Under the pieces are notes generated by a model. It searched no databases and had not been told where the DNA came from. It saw only the letters and a list, made by a program, of their open reading frames with translations. From Dasania sp. GY-MA-18 (lineage in GTDB: Bacteria > Pseudomonadota > Gammaproteobacteria > Pseudomonadales > Dasaniaceae), in contig NZ_JANHAP010000004.1 of the NCBI RefSeq assembly GCF_024734385.1, positions 1-64,000 on the forward strand: a stretch of 64,000 bases of DNA, written 5' to 3'. A program made the position numbers and the translations under genes. Shown here piece by piece: positions 1-8,719 of this stretch (the first letter of the stretch is position 1; each line of letters opens with the position of its first letter).

Positions 1-2
1 AA

Positions 3-101
3 CGCTTGGTGCAGTCCTACATTAATGACTTTTATAACACGTGGCGAGTACATGGCACCTTGAATCAGGTGCCAATGCTCTGCTATAAAGCTGCAATCTA
101 A
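3..101 (+). CDS. C-terminal tail of a putative transposase/integrase-core protein (cut by window edge)
   Basis: An open frame runs from the window edge to a TAA and encodes a 32-residue tail. It contains YINDFYNTWRVHGTLNQVP, which resembles the C-terminal end of DDE integrase-core (rve-type) transposases (YN..R.H..L...P). Only the tail is visible, so family and intactness cannot be judged. It may be the 3' end of an insertion sequence bordering the trp genes. Confidence is low because the motif is short. Confidence 0.35.
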   Translation, partial: RLVQSYINDFYNTWRVHGTLNQVPMLCYKAAI

Positions 102-159
102 GTGTCCGTTTTATGTGGGTCACATCAGCAAGCTGCAAAAATTTTGAACATATAAATCT

Positions 160-187
160 AAAAAGCCAAGCCCTCGCTTGGCTTTTT
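160..187. terminator. Bidirectional hairpin terminator downstream of trpC
   Basis: A perfect 12-bp stem (AAAAAGCCAAGC with GCTTGGCTTTTT) and a 4-base loop give T-tracts on both strands. It lies 10 bp beyond the trpC stop, so it can end the trpGDC transcript and also anything arriving from the left edge. Confidence 0.8.
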
Positions 188-219
188 GCTTGCCGCTTAT
201 AGCTTGCCGCTTGCCGCTT
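188..219. repeat. Heptamer-type repeat overlapping the trpC stop codon
   Basis: Tandem GCTTGCCGCTT units (AAGCGGC heptamers on the minus strand) extend into the trpC frame. They supply its last codons (A-A-S-G-K-L) and its stop. A related array (GCTGCAA x3 plus inverted copies) lies at the folK 3' end around 24,947-25,006. Confidence 0.6.
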
Positions 220-1024
220 CGAAGAATAGCTCTTTTAATTTCGCACCGGGGTCATCCGCTCGCATAAACGCCTCGCCCACTAAAAACGCATTGACTTTAT
301 GCTCGCGCATGGCGGCCACATCGGCAGCAGTGTGTATGCTGCTTTCGGTGACGACTATGCGATCATCGGGAATATGCGGCAGCATATTGAAGGTGGTATC
401 TAGCGTGGTTTCAAAAGTGTTTAAATCGCGGTTATTAATGCCCACTAAGGTATTACCTACGGGCAGGGTGCGATCTAACTCTGCACGATCATGCACCTCT
501 ATTAATACATCCATACCCAGTTCTAGGGCGGCGGCATTAAGTTCGGCAATTTGTATATCGTCTAAGCAGGCGGCAATTAATAAAATACAGTCAGCACCTA
601 TGGCGCGCGCCTCGACCACTTGGTAGGGGTCTACTATAAAGTCTTTTCGTATTACTGGCAGGTTGCAAGCAGCCCGCGCCTGCATTAAGTATTCTTCACT
701 ACCCTGAAAAAAATCAGCATCAGTTAATACCGACAGGCACGCTGCACCGCCTTGCTCATAGCTTTTGGCGATGGCTGCGGGGTCGAAGTTAGGCCGTATC
801 ACGCCTTTACTAGGCGAAGCTTTTTTTGCCTCGGCGATAACACCTGATAAACCTGCATCCAGCTTGGCAGCAATGGCATGCGCAAAACCACGGCAAGCTG
901 TTTGCTGGGCCGCTAAGGCCTGCAATTGCGCCACGCTAGTCTTGGCCGAACGCTCTGCAATTTCTTCACGTTTGCGGGCGACAATTTTTTTTAAAATGGT
1001 TGGGGTATTAATAACTGTGCTCAT
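197..1024 (-). CDS. trpC: Indole-3-glycerol phosphate synthase
   Basis: It converts CdRP to indole-3-glycerol phosphate in tryptophan synthesis. The 275-residue TIM-barrel protein has the N-terminal helix of the family ([18 protein letters not shown]) and the catalytic-lysine segment [12 protein letters not shown]. It also has [11 protein letters not shown], the [11 protein letters not shown]-type strand and VTESSIH. Length is normal for a monofunctional TrpC, with no fused TrpF. It is the last gene of trpG-trpD-trpC, 10 bp after trpD. Its final residues AASGKL and stop come from an intergenic repeat (see 188-219), so the C-terminus has probably been remodelled without loss of the barrel. Confidence 0.95.
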   Translation of the reverse strand: MSTVINTPTILKKIVARKREEIAERSAKTSVAQLQALAAQQTACRGFAHAIAAKLDAGLSGVIAEAKKASPSKGVIRPNFDPAAIAKSYEQGGAACLSVLTDADFFQGSEEYLMQARAACNLPVIRKDFIVDPYQVVEARAIGADCILLIAACLDDIQIAELNAAALELGMDVLIEVHDRAELDRTLPVGNTLVGINNRDLNTFETTLDTTFNMLPHIPDDRIVVTESSIHTAADVAAMREHKVNAFLVGEAFMRADDPGAKLKELFFEAASGKL

Positions 1025-1034
1025 AATAGGATGA

Positions 1035-2060
1035 CTAACCTTCTTTCATGGCGCGGGTCAGGGCCACGAGCTCATGTAATTTTTCTAAACCTTTACCGCT
1101 GTTTAAAACATCTTGTGCAGCTTTTATACCCAGCTCTAAGCTGTCTACCACATTGGCTGCATATAAAGCCGCACCGGCATTTAAGGCCACTATATCAGCA
1201 GCAGGGCCTTTTTCACCGGCTAACAAAGCATTCACTATCACTAGGCTTTCTGCTGCACCGCTGACTGTTAAGCTATCTAAGCTGGCGCGGGTCATACCAA
1301 ATTGTTCGGGGGTAATAGTGTATTCGGTAATTTCGCCATTGCGTAATTCTGCTACGTAGGTTTCTTTGGCTATGCTAATTTCATCCAGGCCATCAGCAGA
1401 GTGCACTACCAATACGTGCTCACTACCTAAGTTTTTTAGCACCTCGGCCATAGGCCGTACCCAGTCTTTGCTGTACACGCCTAATAATTGATTGACCACA
1501 CCGGCGGGATTAGTCACCGGCCCCAGTAAATTAAATACTGTGCGCAGTGCTAACTCTTTGCGGGGGCCTACTGCATATTTCATCGCAGCATGATGGTTGA
1601 CCGCAAACATAAAACCTATACCTGCCCGGCTAACACACTCAGCCACTTGCTCAGCACTTAAATCCAAGCGCACTCCAGCAGCCTCTAATAAGTCGGCAGC
1701 GCCGCTTTTAGAGCTCACCGAACGGCTGCCGTGCTTGGCCACTTGACCTCCGGCGGCCGCCACTACAAAGCTACTGGCAGTAGACACATTAAACAGGCTG
1801 GAGCCATCACCACCAGTACCAACAATATCTACCAGGTAATCACCGCTAACACTAACTGGCGTAGCCAACTCGCGCATCACCTGTGCGGCGCCGCAAATTT
1901 CTTCCACGGTTTCACCCTTTACCCGCAGGCTCACCAGCAAAGCGGCAATCTGTGCATCGGTGGCCTGGCCCGTCATAATTTGGCGCATAACTGCCGTCAT
2001 CTGCTCGGTGCTTAATGAGCGGCCTTCAATCACTTCGCCTATAGCGGCTTTAATATCCAT
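1035..2060 (-). CDS. trpD: Anthranilate phosphoribosyltransferase
   Basis: It joins anthranilate to PRPP to form phosphoribosyl-anthranilate. The 341-residue protein has the family glycine-rich PRPP loop ([18 protein letters not shown]), then [21 protein letters not shown] and the [20 protein letters not shown] segment. Full length. It is the middle gene of trpGDC, 28 bp after trpG and 10 bp before trpC, so one transcript is likely. Confidence 0.96.
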   Translation of the reverse strand: MDIKAAIGEVIEGRSLSTEQMTAVMRQIMTGQATDAQIAALLVSLRVKGETVEEICGAAQVMRELATPVSVSGDYLVDIVGTGGDGSSLFNVSTASSFVVAAAGGQVAKHGSRSVSSKSGAADLLEAAGVRLDLSAEQVAECVSRAGIGFMFAVNHHAAMKYAVGPRKELALRTVFNLLGPVTNPAGVVNQLLGVYSKDWVRPMAEVLKNLGSEHVLVVHSADGLDEISIAKETYVAELRNGEITEYTITPEQFGMTRASLDSLTVSGAAESLVIVNALLAGEKGPAADIVALNAGAALYAANVVDSLELGIKAAQDVLNSGKGLEKLHELVALTRAMKEG

Positions 2061-2088
2061 GGTTGTTTCCTGTTTTTATAAGCTAGGC

Positions 2089-2667
2089 TTAGCTTGCTAA
2101 AAAATTACGTAATAATTGGTGGCCATGCTCAGTCAAAATAGACTCGGGATGAAATTGCACCCCCTGCACGGCTAGAGTCTTGTGCTTAAACCCCATAATC
2201 TCAGCCAAGCTACCGTCTTCATGTTGAGTCCAAGCGGTAAGCTGCAAGCAATCGGGCAAGCTATGCTTATCCACCACCAATGAATGATAACGGGTGGCTT
2301 GAAAAGGATTACTCAAACCGGCAAAAACCCCTTGATCGTTATGATAAATAGCCGAGGTTTTACCGTGCATAACCTTGCCCGCTGGCACTACCTCACCACC
2401 AAACACCTGACCTATAGCCTGATGCCCCAGGCATATACCCAGTAAAGGGATCTTGCCGGCAAAGGCCTCTATAGCTGCCAGCGATACCCCCGCTTCGTTG
2501 GGGGTACAAGGGCCCGGTGAGATCACAATTTTTTCTGGCTGCAGCTGGGCAATTTCCGCCACGGTGATCTCATCATTATGCACCACCTGCACCTCAGCCT
2601 TTAGCTCGGCCAGATACTGCACCACGTTATACGTGAAGGAGTCATAGTTATCTATCATTAACAACAT
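2089..2667 (-). CDS. trpG: Anthranilate synthase glutamine amidotransferase component (trpGDC copy)
   Basis: A class I glutamine amidotransferase that hydrolyses glutamine and passes ammonia to the chorismate-binding subunit. It has [17 protein letters not shown] at the N-terminus, the oxyanion/nucleophile motif [11 protein letters not shown], and [10 protein letters not shown] carrying the His and Glu of the triad. The open frame continues upstream, but homology starts at [10 protein letters not shown], so the start is placed at 2667 (192 aa); 2658 is also possible. No trpE precedes it, unlike the pseudomonad arrangement, so its partner may be the TrpE-like protein at 3050 or a PabB elsewhere. 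A second paralogue sits at 4465. Confidence 0.92.
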   Translation of the reverse strand: MLLMIDNYDSFTYNVVQYLAELKAEVQVVHNDEITVAEIAQLQPEKIVISPGPCTPNEAGVSLAAIEAFAGKIPLLGICLGHQAIGQVFGGEVVPAGKVMHGKTSAIYHNDQGVFAGLSNPFQATRYHSLVVDKHSLPDCLQLTAWTQHEDGSLAEIMGFKHKTLAVQGVQFHPESILTEHGHQLLRNFLAS

Positions 2668-2746
2668 TAGCGATTTGCCCACATCAATAACCGTTAGCTT
2701 CACGGATAAGCTCACCGCTATTGATCTTTCATTGATTTGTGGTAGT

Positions 2747-2756
2747 GTACTAGTAC
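2747..2756. promoter_or_regulatory. Candidate trp operator abutting trpR
   Basis: GTACTAGTAC is a perfect 10-bp palindrome around CTAG, the core of the TrpR half-site, and ends one base before the trpR ATG. Binding here would repress trpR itself and could reach the divergent trpG promoter. E. coli operators carry two CTAG cores 8 bp apart; only one is seen here, so this is a candidate. Confidence 0.5.
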
Positions 2757-2999
2757 ATGGATACAGAATGCAACTACACCCACGAACTAATCGCCCATCT
2801 GCTCACCGCGGAAGACAGCGGCCGCATGGAACATATACTGCGCAGCCTGCTGACCCCTTCGGAGCTCAGTGAAATCAGCAAGCGCCTGCAGATCTTTAAG
2901 CTGCTGGAGCAGGGCATGCCACAGCGGCAAATTGCCGAAAAGCTGGGCGTAGGTATAGCCACTGTTACCCGAGGCTCCCGCGCCCTCAAAGGCGACTAG
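2757..2999 (+). CDS. trpR: Trp repressor
   Basis: A tryptophan-dependent DNA-binding repressor of 80 residues, shorter than E. coli TrpR (108) because the N-terminal arm and C-terminal tail are trimmed. It keeps the [17 protein letters not shown] helix pair and the helix-turn-helix [25 protein letters not shown]. In-frame stops immediately upstream leave ATG 2757 as the only reasonable start; there is no clear Shine-Dalgarno. It is divergent from trpGDC and 50 bp upstream of a trpE-like gene, so it probably co-transcribes with trpE/trpG copy 2 and autoregulates. Confidence 0.88.
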   Translation: MDTECNYTHELIAHLLTAEDSGRMEHILRSLLTPSELSEISKRLQIFKLLEQGMPQRQIAEKLGVGIATVTRGSRALKGD

Positions 3000-3032
3000 C
3001 CTCTGCTGGCAGCATTGACAAACATTACTACC

Positions 3033-3048
3033 GAACTAGAGCTAGGAC
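3033..3048 (+). promoter_or_regulatory. Double-CTAG element at the trpE ribosome site
   Basis: GAACTAGAGCTAGGAC carries two CTAG cores and overlaps the Shine-Dalgarno AGGA of the trpE-like gene. The cores are 6 bp apart, not the 8 bp of known TrpR operators. CTAG is also frequent between genes here, so a regulatory role is only a possibility. Confidence 0.25.
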
Positions 3049-3049
3049 T

Positions 3050-4456
3050 ATGGCCAACAAGCCCCGCAGCATAACACTGCCCAGAAAGCCCCACTATATA
3101 ACTCTCACTGCCGATTGTGATTTTTTTGCGCTGTTTAAAAAAATAGAGCGCCGCTTTGAGCACTGCTTTTATTTAGAGTCACTGGGCGAAGACAGCCATA
3201 TGGCACGCCACTCTATTATAGGCTTCGATCCCGAACAGCTAATCCACGCCAACGAAAATACCCTGAGCATAGAACAGCGCGACGGCAGTACCGAGCACTT
3301 TAATAGCGACAACCCCTACCAACTGCTGCGCGATATAGTGCCGCAAAATATTTTGTCCCGTAAATATGCTGGCGGCCTCACCGGCTATCTTAGCTATAAC
3401 TGCATGAATTATTTTGAGCCCAGCTTACAGCTACAAGACAGCGACATGTTTGACGCCTTTCGTTTTGGCGTCTTTAAAGACGGCCTTATCCTAGACAAAA
3501 TGACCGGCGAACTTATCTACTTTTATTACGAGGGCAGCGACACCGGCAACCGCGAAGCACTGATTAAAGAGCTAATAGAGCAACCCGATGTTGTTAACGG
3601 CGAACTGACCATCACCCCGCTGGGCGAAACCATGAGCCAAGAGCAGCACAAAGCGGCGGTATTAAAAGTTAAGCAAGACATTATAGATGGCAAAATATTC
3701 CAAACCGAAGTGGGCTTTAAAAAACGCTTCCGCCTAGAAGGCGACACCATCAATATTTACGAGCAACTGCGCGAGGAAAACCCCTCACCGCAAATGTACT
3801 ACGTGAAATTTGGCCAGCAAAAACTCATAGGTGCCAGCCCGGAATTACTATTCCGCCTGCGCCAGGGCGAAATGGAAACCTTCCCACTGGCGGGCACCAC
3901 CACCCGCGGTGCCACAGCCAAAGAAGACACCGCCCTGGCCCGCGCCATGCTCAACGACCCCAAAGAAATTGCCGAGCACAATATGATAGTGGACTTACAC
4001 CGCAACGATATAGGCAGGGTCGCCCAGTTTGGTACCGTCAAAGTACGCAGCCTGATGGACATCAAGCGCTTTAGCCATGTACAGCATATCTCTAGTGAAA
4101 TCGTTGGCATTATTGCCGAAGGCGAAGACATGTTTTCTGCCCTAGCCAGCAACTTTCCCGCAGGCACCTTAACGGGCGCCCCCAAAATAGAAGCCATGAA
4201 AATCATTAATGATTTAGAAAACGAAGGCCGCGGCCCCTACGGCGGTGCGGTGGGCCACTTCTCCTTTAACGGCGACTGCACCTTTGCCATACCCATACGC
4301 ACGGTATTCGCCAATGGCGAGCAGGCCTATGTACAAACCTGTGGCGGCAATGTTTACGACTCCAACCCCGAAGACGAGTACGAAGAAATACGCCGCAAGT
4401 TCGCTGGCACTAAAAAAGTGTTAGATCAATTTATTCCAGCCGCGCACAAAGGGTAA
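3050..4456 (+). CDS. trpE: Anthranilate synthase component I (divergent TrpE)
   Basis: A chorismate-binding enzyme of 468 residues. The C-terminal half carries PLAGTTTRG (residues 279-287). The Ala at 281 is the residue expected in anthranilate synthases, where aminodeoxychorismate synthases often carry Lys. LTGAPKIEAM and GGAVGHFSFNGDC follow. The N-terminal YLES at 41-44, followed by ARHSIIGF, resembles the LLES element that binds tryptophan for feedback inhibition. It differs from usual TrpE at KIFQTEVGFKKRF, where a QVVxSQRF-like strand is normal. It forms a tight unit with the trpG-like gene 8 bp downstream and with trpR upstream. ADC synthase or a specialised chorismate enzyme is the alternative. 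Confidence 0.8.
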   Translation: MANKPRSITLPRKPHYITLTADCDFFALFKKIERRFEHCFYLESLGEDSHMARHSIIGFDPEQLIHANENTLSIEQRDGSTEHFNSDNPYQLLRDIVPQNILSRKYAGGLTGYLSYNCMNYFEPSLQLQDSDMFDAFRFGVFKDGLILDKMTGELIYFYYEGSDTGNREALIKELIEQPDVVNGELTITPLGETMSQEQHKAAVLKVKQDIIDGKIFQTEVGFKKRFRLEGDTINIYEQLREENPSPQMYYVKFGQQKLIGASPELLFRLRQGEMETFPLAGTTTRGATAKEDTALARAMLNDPKEIAEHNMIVDLHRNDIGRVAQFGTVKVRSLMDIKRFSHVQHISSEIVGIIAEGEDMFSALASNFPAGTLTGAPKIEAMKIINDLENEGRGPYGGAVGHFSFNGDCTFAIPIRTVFANGEQAYVQTCGGNVYDSNPEDEYEEIRRKFAGTKKVLDQFIPAAHKG

Positions 4457-4464
4457 CCGCAGTC

Positions 4465-5127
4465 ATGAAAGTTTTTATTATCGATAACTACGACTCTTTC
4501 ACCTACAACCTATACCAATACATAGGTGAGATACTCAGCTCCGAAAAAAATCGCGGCCACATCAACGATTTTGAAATCATCGTCAAACGCAATGACCAAA
4601 TCAGCCTGCAAGAAATACGCGACATCAACCCCGATCGTATTATTATCTCACCAGGGCCAGGCTCACCCGACGATGAAAACTATTTTGGCATATGCGCGCA
4701 GGTGATTACCGAGCTGGGCCAACACACCCCACTGCTAGGGGTTTGCCTGGGCATGCAGGGCATTACCCATGTATTTGGCGGCAAAGTGGTGAAAGCCCAT
4801 GTACCCATGCACGGCAAAATCAGCCCTATCACCCATAACGGCCTAGGCATGTTTAACAACATACCCGATCAGTTAGAGGTGATGCGCTACCACTCGCTTA
4901 TGGCCGAAGCCGAAAGCTTTCCCGACTGCCTGCAAATAACCGCCCTGGTAGGCGATATACCCGCCAGCGAATTTGAAAACAAAGCGCTGATCCAAGCCGG
5001 TGGTGATTTTGAAATTATGGGCATACAACATCGCGAGCACCCCATCTACGGCATACAGTTTCACCCCGAGTCCTTTGCCACTGAGGGCGGTAAAGAACTG
5101 ATTAAAAACTTTTTATTTTGCCGTTAA
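4465..5127 (+). CDS. trpG: Glutamine amidotransferase partner of the divergent TrpE
   Basis: A class I amidotransferase of 220 residues with [18 protein letters not shown], the nucleophile motif LGVCLGMQGITHVFGG and HPESFATEGG. It is about 25 residues longer than the trpGDC copy owing to inserts after YIGE (ILSSEKNRGHINDF) and before the C-terminal strand. The motif reads GMQG where the other copy has GHQA. These differences mark it as a distinct lineage, not a recent duplicate. It lies 8 bp after trpE and is probably translationally coupled, so the pair should form one heteromeric enzyme. Confidence 0.86.
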   Translation: MKVFIIDNYDSFTYNLYQYIGEILSSEKNRGHINDFEIIVKRNDQISLQEIRDINPDRIIISPGPGSPDDENYFGICAQVITELGQHTPLLGVCLGMQGITHVFGGKVVKAHVPMHGKISPITHNGLGMFNNIPDQLEVMRYHSLMAEAESFPDCLQITALVGDIPASEFENKALIQAGGDFEIMGIQHREHPIYGIQFHPESFATEGGKELIKNFLFCR

Positions 5128-5137
5128 GTATCTTTAC

Positions 5138-5155
5138 GCCGCAGCCTGCTGCGGC
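5138..5155 (+). terminator. Hairpin after trpE/trpG copy 2
   Basis: GCCGCAG and CTGCGGC form a 7-bp GC-rich stem with a 4-base loop, 11 bp after the trpG stop. There is no good T-tract, so termination may be weak or need help. Confidence 0.4.
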
Positions 5156-5223
5156 AAATCCGTGACTATCTAGCAGAACAGGACTATCTTTAAACACTAA
5201 TCCCCGATAAAGAACGGATAATA

Positions 5224-7065
5224 ATGAATAAGGGACTTATTCTAGGCATATCCGCCTACTATCACGACAGTGCGGCGGCCCTGATTGACTGCGGCAATAT
5301 TATTGCTGCGGCGCAAGAGGAGCGCTTTAGCCGTATAAAACACGACCCTAGCTTTCCGCTACAGGCCATCAACTATTGCTTAGCACAGGCTAATTGCCAG
5401 TTAAGCGATGTTGCAATTATCGTATTTTACGATAAGCCCTTTCTTACTTTCGACAGACTACTGGAAACCACACTCAGCTATGCCCCGCGCGGCCTTAGTA
5501 CTTTTTTACGACAAATGCCGCGCTGGCTTAAAGAGCGGCTACATTTAAAGTCGCTATTGCGCCGCGAACTCTGTGCGCTCAGCCAATTACATAAACACCA
5601 ACTACCCCAGTTATTATTTACCGAACACCATCAAGCCCATGCCGCCTCAGCCTTTTACCCCAGCCCCTATCAAGACGCTGCAGTGCTGTGCCTAGATGGC
5701 GTAGGTGAATGGGCGAGCACCTCTGCCTGGATGGGGCGCGGCCAGCAACTGGAGGCTTTATGGCAAATTAACTTTCCCCATTCACTGGGTTTATTGTACT
5801 CAGCCTTTACTTACTATTGTGGTTTTAAAGTCAATTCCGGCGAGTACAAACTGATGGGCTTAGCGCCCTATGGTAAGCCCCGTTATGCCGAGTTAATCAA
5901 ACAACAACTCATCGATATACGCGCCGATGGCAGTTTTAAGCTGGACCTAAGCTACTTTGACTTTTGCCTAGGCAACACCATGACCTCGGCTAAATTCCAT
6001 CAACTATTTAACGGCGAACCCCGCCAACCCGAAAGCCCTCTCAGCCAAAAACAATTAGACTTAGCAGCCTCTATACAGGCCGTCACCGAACAAGTGGTTA
6101 TCCAGCTCGCGCGTACATTGCAAGCCGAAACAGCTGCGACAAAGCTGTGCCTGGCGGGGGGTGTAGCCCTTAACTGCATGGCCAATCGCGCGCTTAAACA
6201 GGCAAATATTTTTGAACATATCTGGGTACAGCCCGCAGCGGGCGATGCCGGTGGTGCACTGGGAGCTGCACTGGCGGGCTGGCATATATATCAACAGCAA
6301 GCGCGCACCAGCAGCGCTGATGGCGACAACATGCAAGGCTGTTATTTAGGGCCTCAATATAGCTCACAATATATTGCCGATTATTTACACGCTCAGAACA
6401 TAACTCATCAATATTACAACGATGCTGAGCTCACCCAACTATGCGCAGACTTACTCTCTCAAGGCCAAGTATTAGGTTGGTTTCAAGGGCGCATGGAGTA
6501 TGGCCCCAGAGCCTTGGGAAATAGATCCATACTGGCCGACCCGCGCAATAAAGACATGCAATTAAAACTCAATAAAAAAATTAAATTTAGAGAATCTTTT
6601 AGGCCTTTTGCCCCCGCAGTGCTAGCAAATAAAACCGCCGATTATTTTCAATCTGAACAAAGCCCCTATATGACATTTACCTGCGGCGTCGCAGAAACTA
6701 TACGCAAACCCCACAGTGAACAAAAAATGGCAACGCTGGCCATGATGGACAAACTCTATGTAGAGCGTTCACAGCTGCCCGCTATTACCCATGTAGACTA
6801 CAGCGCCAGAATCCAAACCGTCGACGGTCAGCACAATCCTTTATTTCATCAACTACTCACGGCGTTTGAGCAACTAACCGGCTGCCCGGTATTAATTAAC
6901 ACCTCCTTTAATGTGCGTGGCGAACCCATAGTGTGCAGCCCTGAGGATGCCTACCAATGCTTTATGGCCACCGACATGGATTACTTAATACTGGGTAACT
7001 ACCTGCTGCGTAAAACTGAGCAACCCCCAGCCACATCTGCAACACGCACTTTTGAGGCGGATTAA
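5224..7065 (+). CDS. NodU/CmcH-family carbamoyltransferase
   Basis: Enzymes of this family make an acyl-adenylate from carbamoyl phosphate and ATP and move the carbamoyl group to a hydroxyl on a sugar or natural product. The 613-residue protein has ILGISAYYHDSAAALI and EERFSRIKHDPSFP at the N-terminus, then the HHQAHAASAFYPSP metal-site segment, LCLDGVGEW, and the YrdC-like C-terminal motif QGRMEYGPRALGNRSILADPR. Full length. It heads a cassette with SxtJ, DUF5989 and SGNH proteins, which suggests decoration of an exported glycan or lipid. The acceptor is unknown. Confidence 0.9.
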   Translation: MNKGLILGISAYYHDSAAALIDCGNIIAAAQEERFSRIKHDPSFPLQAINYCLAQANCQLSDVAIIVFYDKPFLTFDRLLETTLSYAPRGLSTFLRQMPRWLKERLHLKSLLRRELCALSQLHKHQLPQLLFTEHHQAHAASAFYPSPYQDAAVLCLDGVGEWASTSAWMGRGQQLEALWQINFPHSLGLLYSAFTYYCGFKVNSGEYKLMGLAPYGKPRYAELIKQQLIDIRADGSFKLDLSYFDFCLGNTMTSAKFHQLFNGEPRQPESPLSQKQLDLAASIQAVTEQVVIQLARTLQAETAATKLCLAGGVALNCMANRALKQANIFEHIWVQPAAGDAGGALGAALAGWHIYQQQARTSSADGDNMQGCYLGPQYSSQYIADYLHAQNITHQYYNDAELTQLCADLLSQGQVLGWFQGRMEYGPRALGNRSILADPRNKDMQLKLNKKIKFRESFRPFAPAVLANKTADYFQSEQSPYMTFTCGVAETIRKPHSEQKMATLAMMDKLYVERSQLPAITHVDYSARIQTVDGQHNPLFHQLLTAFEQLTGCPVLINTSFNVRGEPIVCSPEDAYQCFMATDMDYLILGNYLLRKTEQPPATSATRTFEAD

Positions 7066-7462
7066 AGCTATGGATACCCGCACAAAAACACTGCGCATAT
7101 TTATTATTAGCCTAAGCTTGGTAGCAGCCTTCTGGTTTAGCCTATTCAACTACTGGCAGCAGTACAGCACAGCCTATGTGATCAGCGCTTACTTAATTAT
7201 TGGATTATTTGCCTGCCATGGCTTATGGCAGCCACAGCGCTATCTGGGGTTTTATTGCGGCTGGATTAAAGTCAGCCACACTCTTAACCGCTGGCTGATA
7301 CAGTTTTTATTAACTATGATATTTTTTATCATTATCACCCCCAGCGCATTACTATACCGTTTAAGCGGCAAAAACATACGCAACAGCACGCTTAATCAAC
7401 AGGGTTCTTATAGAATTAATAGCAGCAAAAAAACAGCCCAAGACATGGAGCATCCATTCTAA
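7052..7462 (+). CDS. SxtJ-family small membrane protein
   Basis: A protein of up to 136 residues with three hydrophobic segments (about residues 14-33, 38-55 and 82-104) and a polar tail. It resembles the SxtJ-family membrane proteins found beside NodU/CmcH carbamoyltransferases. It overlaps the end of the carbamoyltransferase gene by 14 bp. The ATG at 7070 (MDTRTKTLRI) is an equally good start and would remove the overlap. Function is unknown; genetic linkage suggests it positions the carbamoyltransferase or its substrate at the inner membrane. Confidence 0.72.
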   Translation: MRRIKAMDTRTKTLRIFIISLSLVAAFWFSLFNYWQQYSTAYVISAYLIIGLFACHGLWQPQRYLGFYCGWIKVSHTLNRWLIQFLLTMIFFIIITPSALLYRLSGKNIRNSTLNQQGSYRINSSKKTAQDMEHPF

Positions 7463-7615
7463 ATGTTTGAATTTTTAAAAGACCTATGGTTGTACGGTAA
7501 AAAACACAAAAAGATGTGGATGCTGCCTATTATTCTTAGCATGATGCTAGTGGGGGCTTTAATTATTTTTACCGAATCTTCGGCACTCAGTCCGTTTATT
7601 TACACCTTGTTTTAA
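7463..7615 (+). CDS. DUF5989-like 50-residue membrane peptide
   Basis: A short frame starting directly after the preceding stop codon encodes MFEFLKDLWLYGKKHKKMW, one hydrophobic helix (PIILSMMLVGALIIF) and a TESSALSPFIYTLF tail. The pattern (FLxDLWxFxKxxKKxWLxP, helix, S.l.PFIYTLF) is that of the DUF5989 proteins accompanying SxtJ/carbamoyltransferase clusters. No biochemical role is known. Its in-frame packing between SxtJ and the SGNH gene supports translation. Confidence 0.75.
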   Translation: MFEFLKDLWLYGKKHKKMWMLPIILSMMLVGALIIFTESSALSPFIYTLF

Positions 7616-7621
7616 ACGGCT

Positions 7622-8719
7622 ATGAATAAAAACTTTTGGCCAGCCAGTTTTTTTATTATTAGCAGCAGCGTACTAAGCCTGCTAGCTATTGAATTTATCC
7701 TAGCCAAATATAATAGCAGCATAGCTAACAGCTCCCATATCAGTGCCAATTTATTACGCTACCACCCCACCCTAGGTTGGACGCTCACCCCCAACTGGCA
7801 AGGCCAGCATCAACACCATGATTTCAATGCCAGCTACAGCACCAACCTGTTGGGCTTTCGCGGTGAGCTCAGTAATTTTAATCAGGCCCAGGCCAACAGT
7901 TTGGCAATAGTGGGCGACAGTTTTAGTTTTGGCCTGGGCGTTAACGATGATCAAACCTTTAGCAGCTTAATTAACCAGCAAGTCGCTAACCGGGTATTGA
8001 ATCTCAGCATCCCCGGATACAGCACCGACCAGCAACTCTTGCTGATCAAAGATATGGCGCCGCGATTAAAAGCTCAACACTATGTGTTATTTTTTTATCT
8101 GGGCAATGATTATTTAGACATTATGCTCAGCTACCCATTACAAGCCGCCCAAGCCAAGCCCTTATACACACTACTACAGCAGCAGCTGCAACTGACTAAC
8201 ACCCCAGTGCCCAAAACCCCAAAAAAAACCAGCACTAACTCGCTGCGTCTATCTATCAATCAAACACTCAGCCAACAACACACGCCCTTAATTAAGCTAA
8301 GGCAGCGCAGCTTATTACTGCAACGCTTACTACCCGCTCCTCGGTACGACCCTGTTACTACGCAAGCCCTGTTTGCACAATATTATAGTGACAATAGCCG
8401 CTTACTCACCGCCCTGCTTAAAGAACTGCAACAACAATTACAACAACAAGGTGCCAGCCTCACTGTTGCCAGCCTACCCAACAACACGTATTTACAAGCA
8501 CCGCTATCTGCGGATGGTTTACTACAAGCTTATATAGAGGGGCAGTTACAAACGATATGCCAGCAATTAAGCTTAGACTATTGGAACTTAGCCCAGCAAT
8601 TACAACAGCTTTACTTAGCGCAGGGGCAGCCGCAGTGGTACTACCCCCATGAAGGGCATTTAAATCCTCAAGGTCATCAGATTATTGCCCAACTGATACA
8701 ACAACAGTTTAAACTTTAA
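7622..8719 (+). CDS. SGNH/GDSL-type hydrolase, membrane-anchored
   Basis: A 365-residue protein with an N-terminal signal-anchor (about residues 6-26) and an SGNH hydrolase fold outside. The nucleophile block is SLAIVGDSFSFGLGVN, the Asn block is FFYLGNDY, and the Asp/His block is HEGHLNPQGHQ. Members act as esterases or acyltransferases on glycans and lipids. It is the last gene of the carbamoyltransferase cassette, 6 bp after the DUF5989 gene, so a periplasmic tailoring step is plausible. The middle is rich in Gln and Leu (residues 180-275). Its stop overlaps that of the convergent gph. Confidence 0.82.
   Translation: MNKNFWPASFFIISSSVLSLLAIEFILAKYNSSIANSSHISANLLRYHPTLGWTLTPNWQGQHQHHDFNASYSTNLLGFRGELSNFNQAQANSLAIVGDSFSFGLGVNDDQTFSSLINQQVANRVLNLSIPGYSTDQQLLLIKDMAPRLKAQHYVLFFYLGNDYLDIMLSYPLQAAQAKPLYTLLQQQLQLTNTPVPKTPKKTSTNSLRLSINQTLSQQHTPLIKLRQRSLLLQRLLPAPRYDPVTTQALFAQYYSDNSRLLTALLKELQQQLQQQGASLTVASLPNNTYLQAPLSADGLLQAYIEGQLQTICQQLSLDYWNLAQQLQQLYLAQGQPQWYYPHEGHLNPQGHQIIAQLIQQQFKL

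Noticed and set aside
765-1034. Plus-strand open frame of 89 codons over trpC
   Set aside because: Antisense shadow of a clear gene, no Shine-Dalgarno and no recognisable family; the same applies to the many other opposite-strand frames over dnaG, rpoD, cysK and lptD.
3050-4456. Aminodeoxychorismate synthase PabB
   Set aside because: The PLAGT motif has Ala where PabB commonly has the catalytic Lys, and TrpR lies directly upstream; kept only as an alternative.
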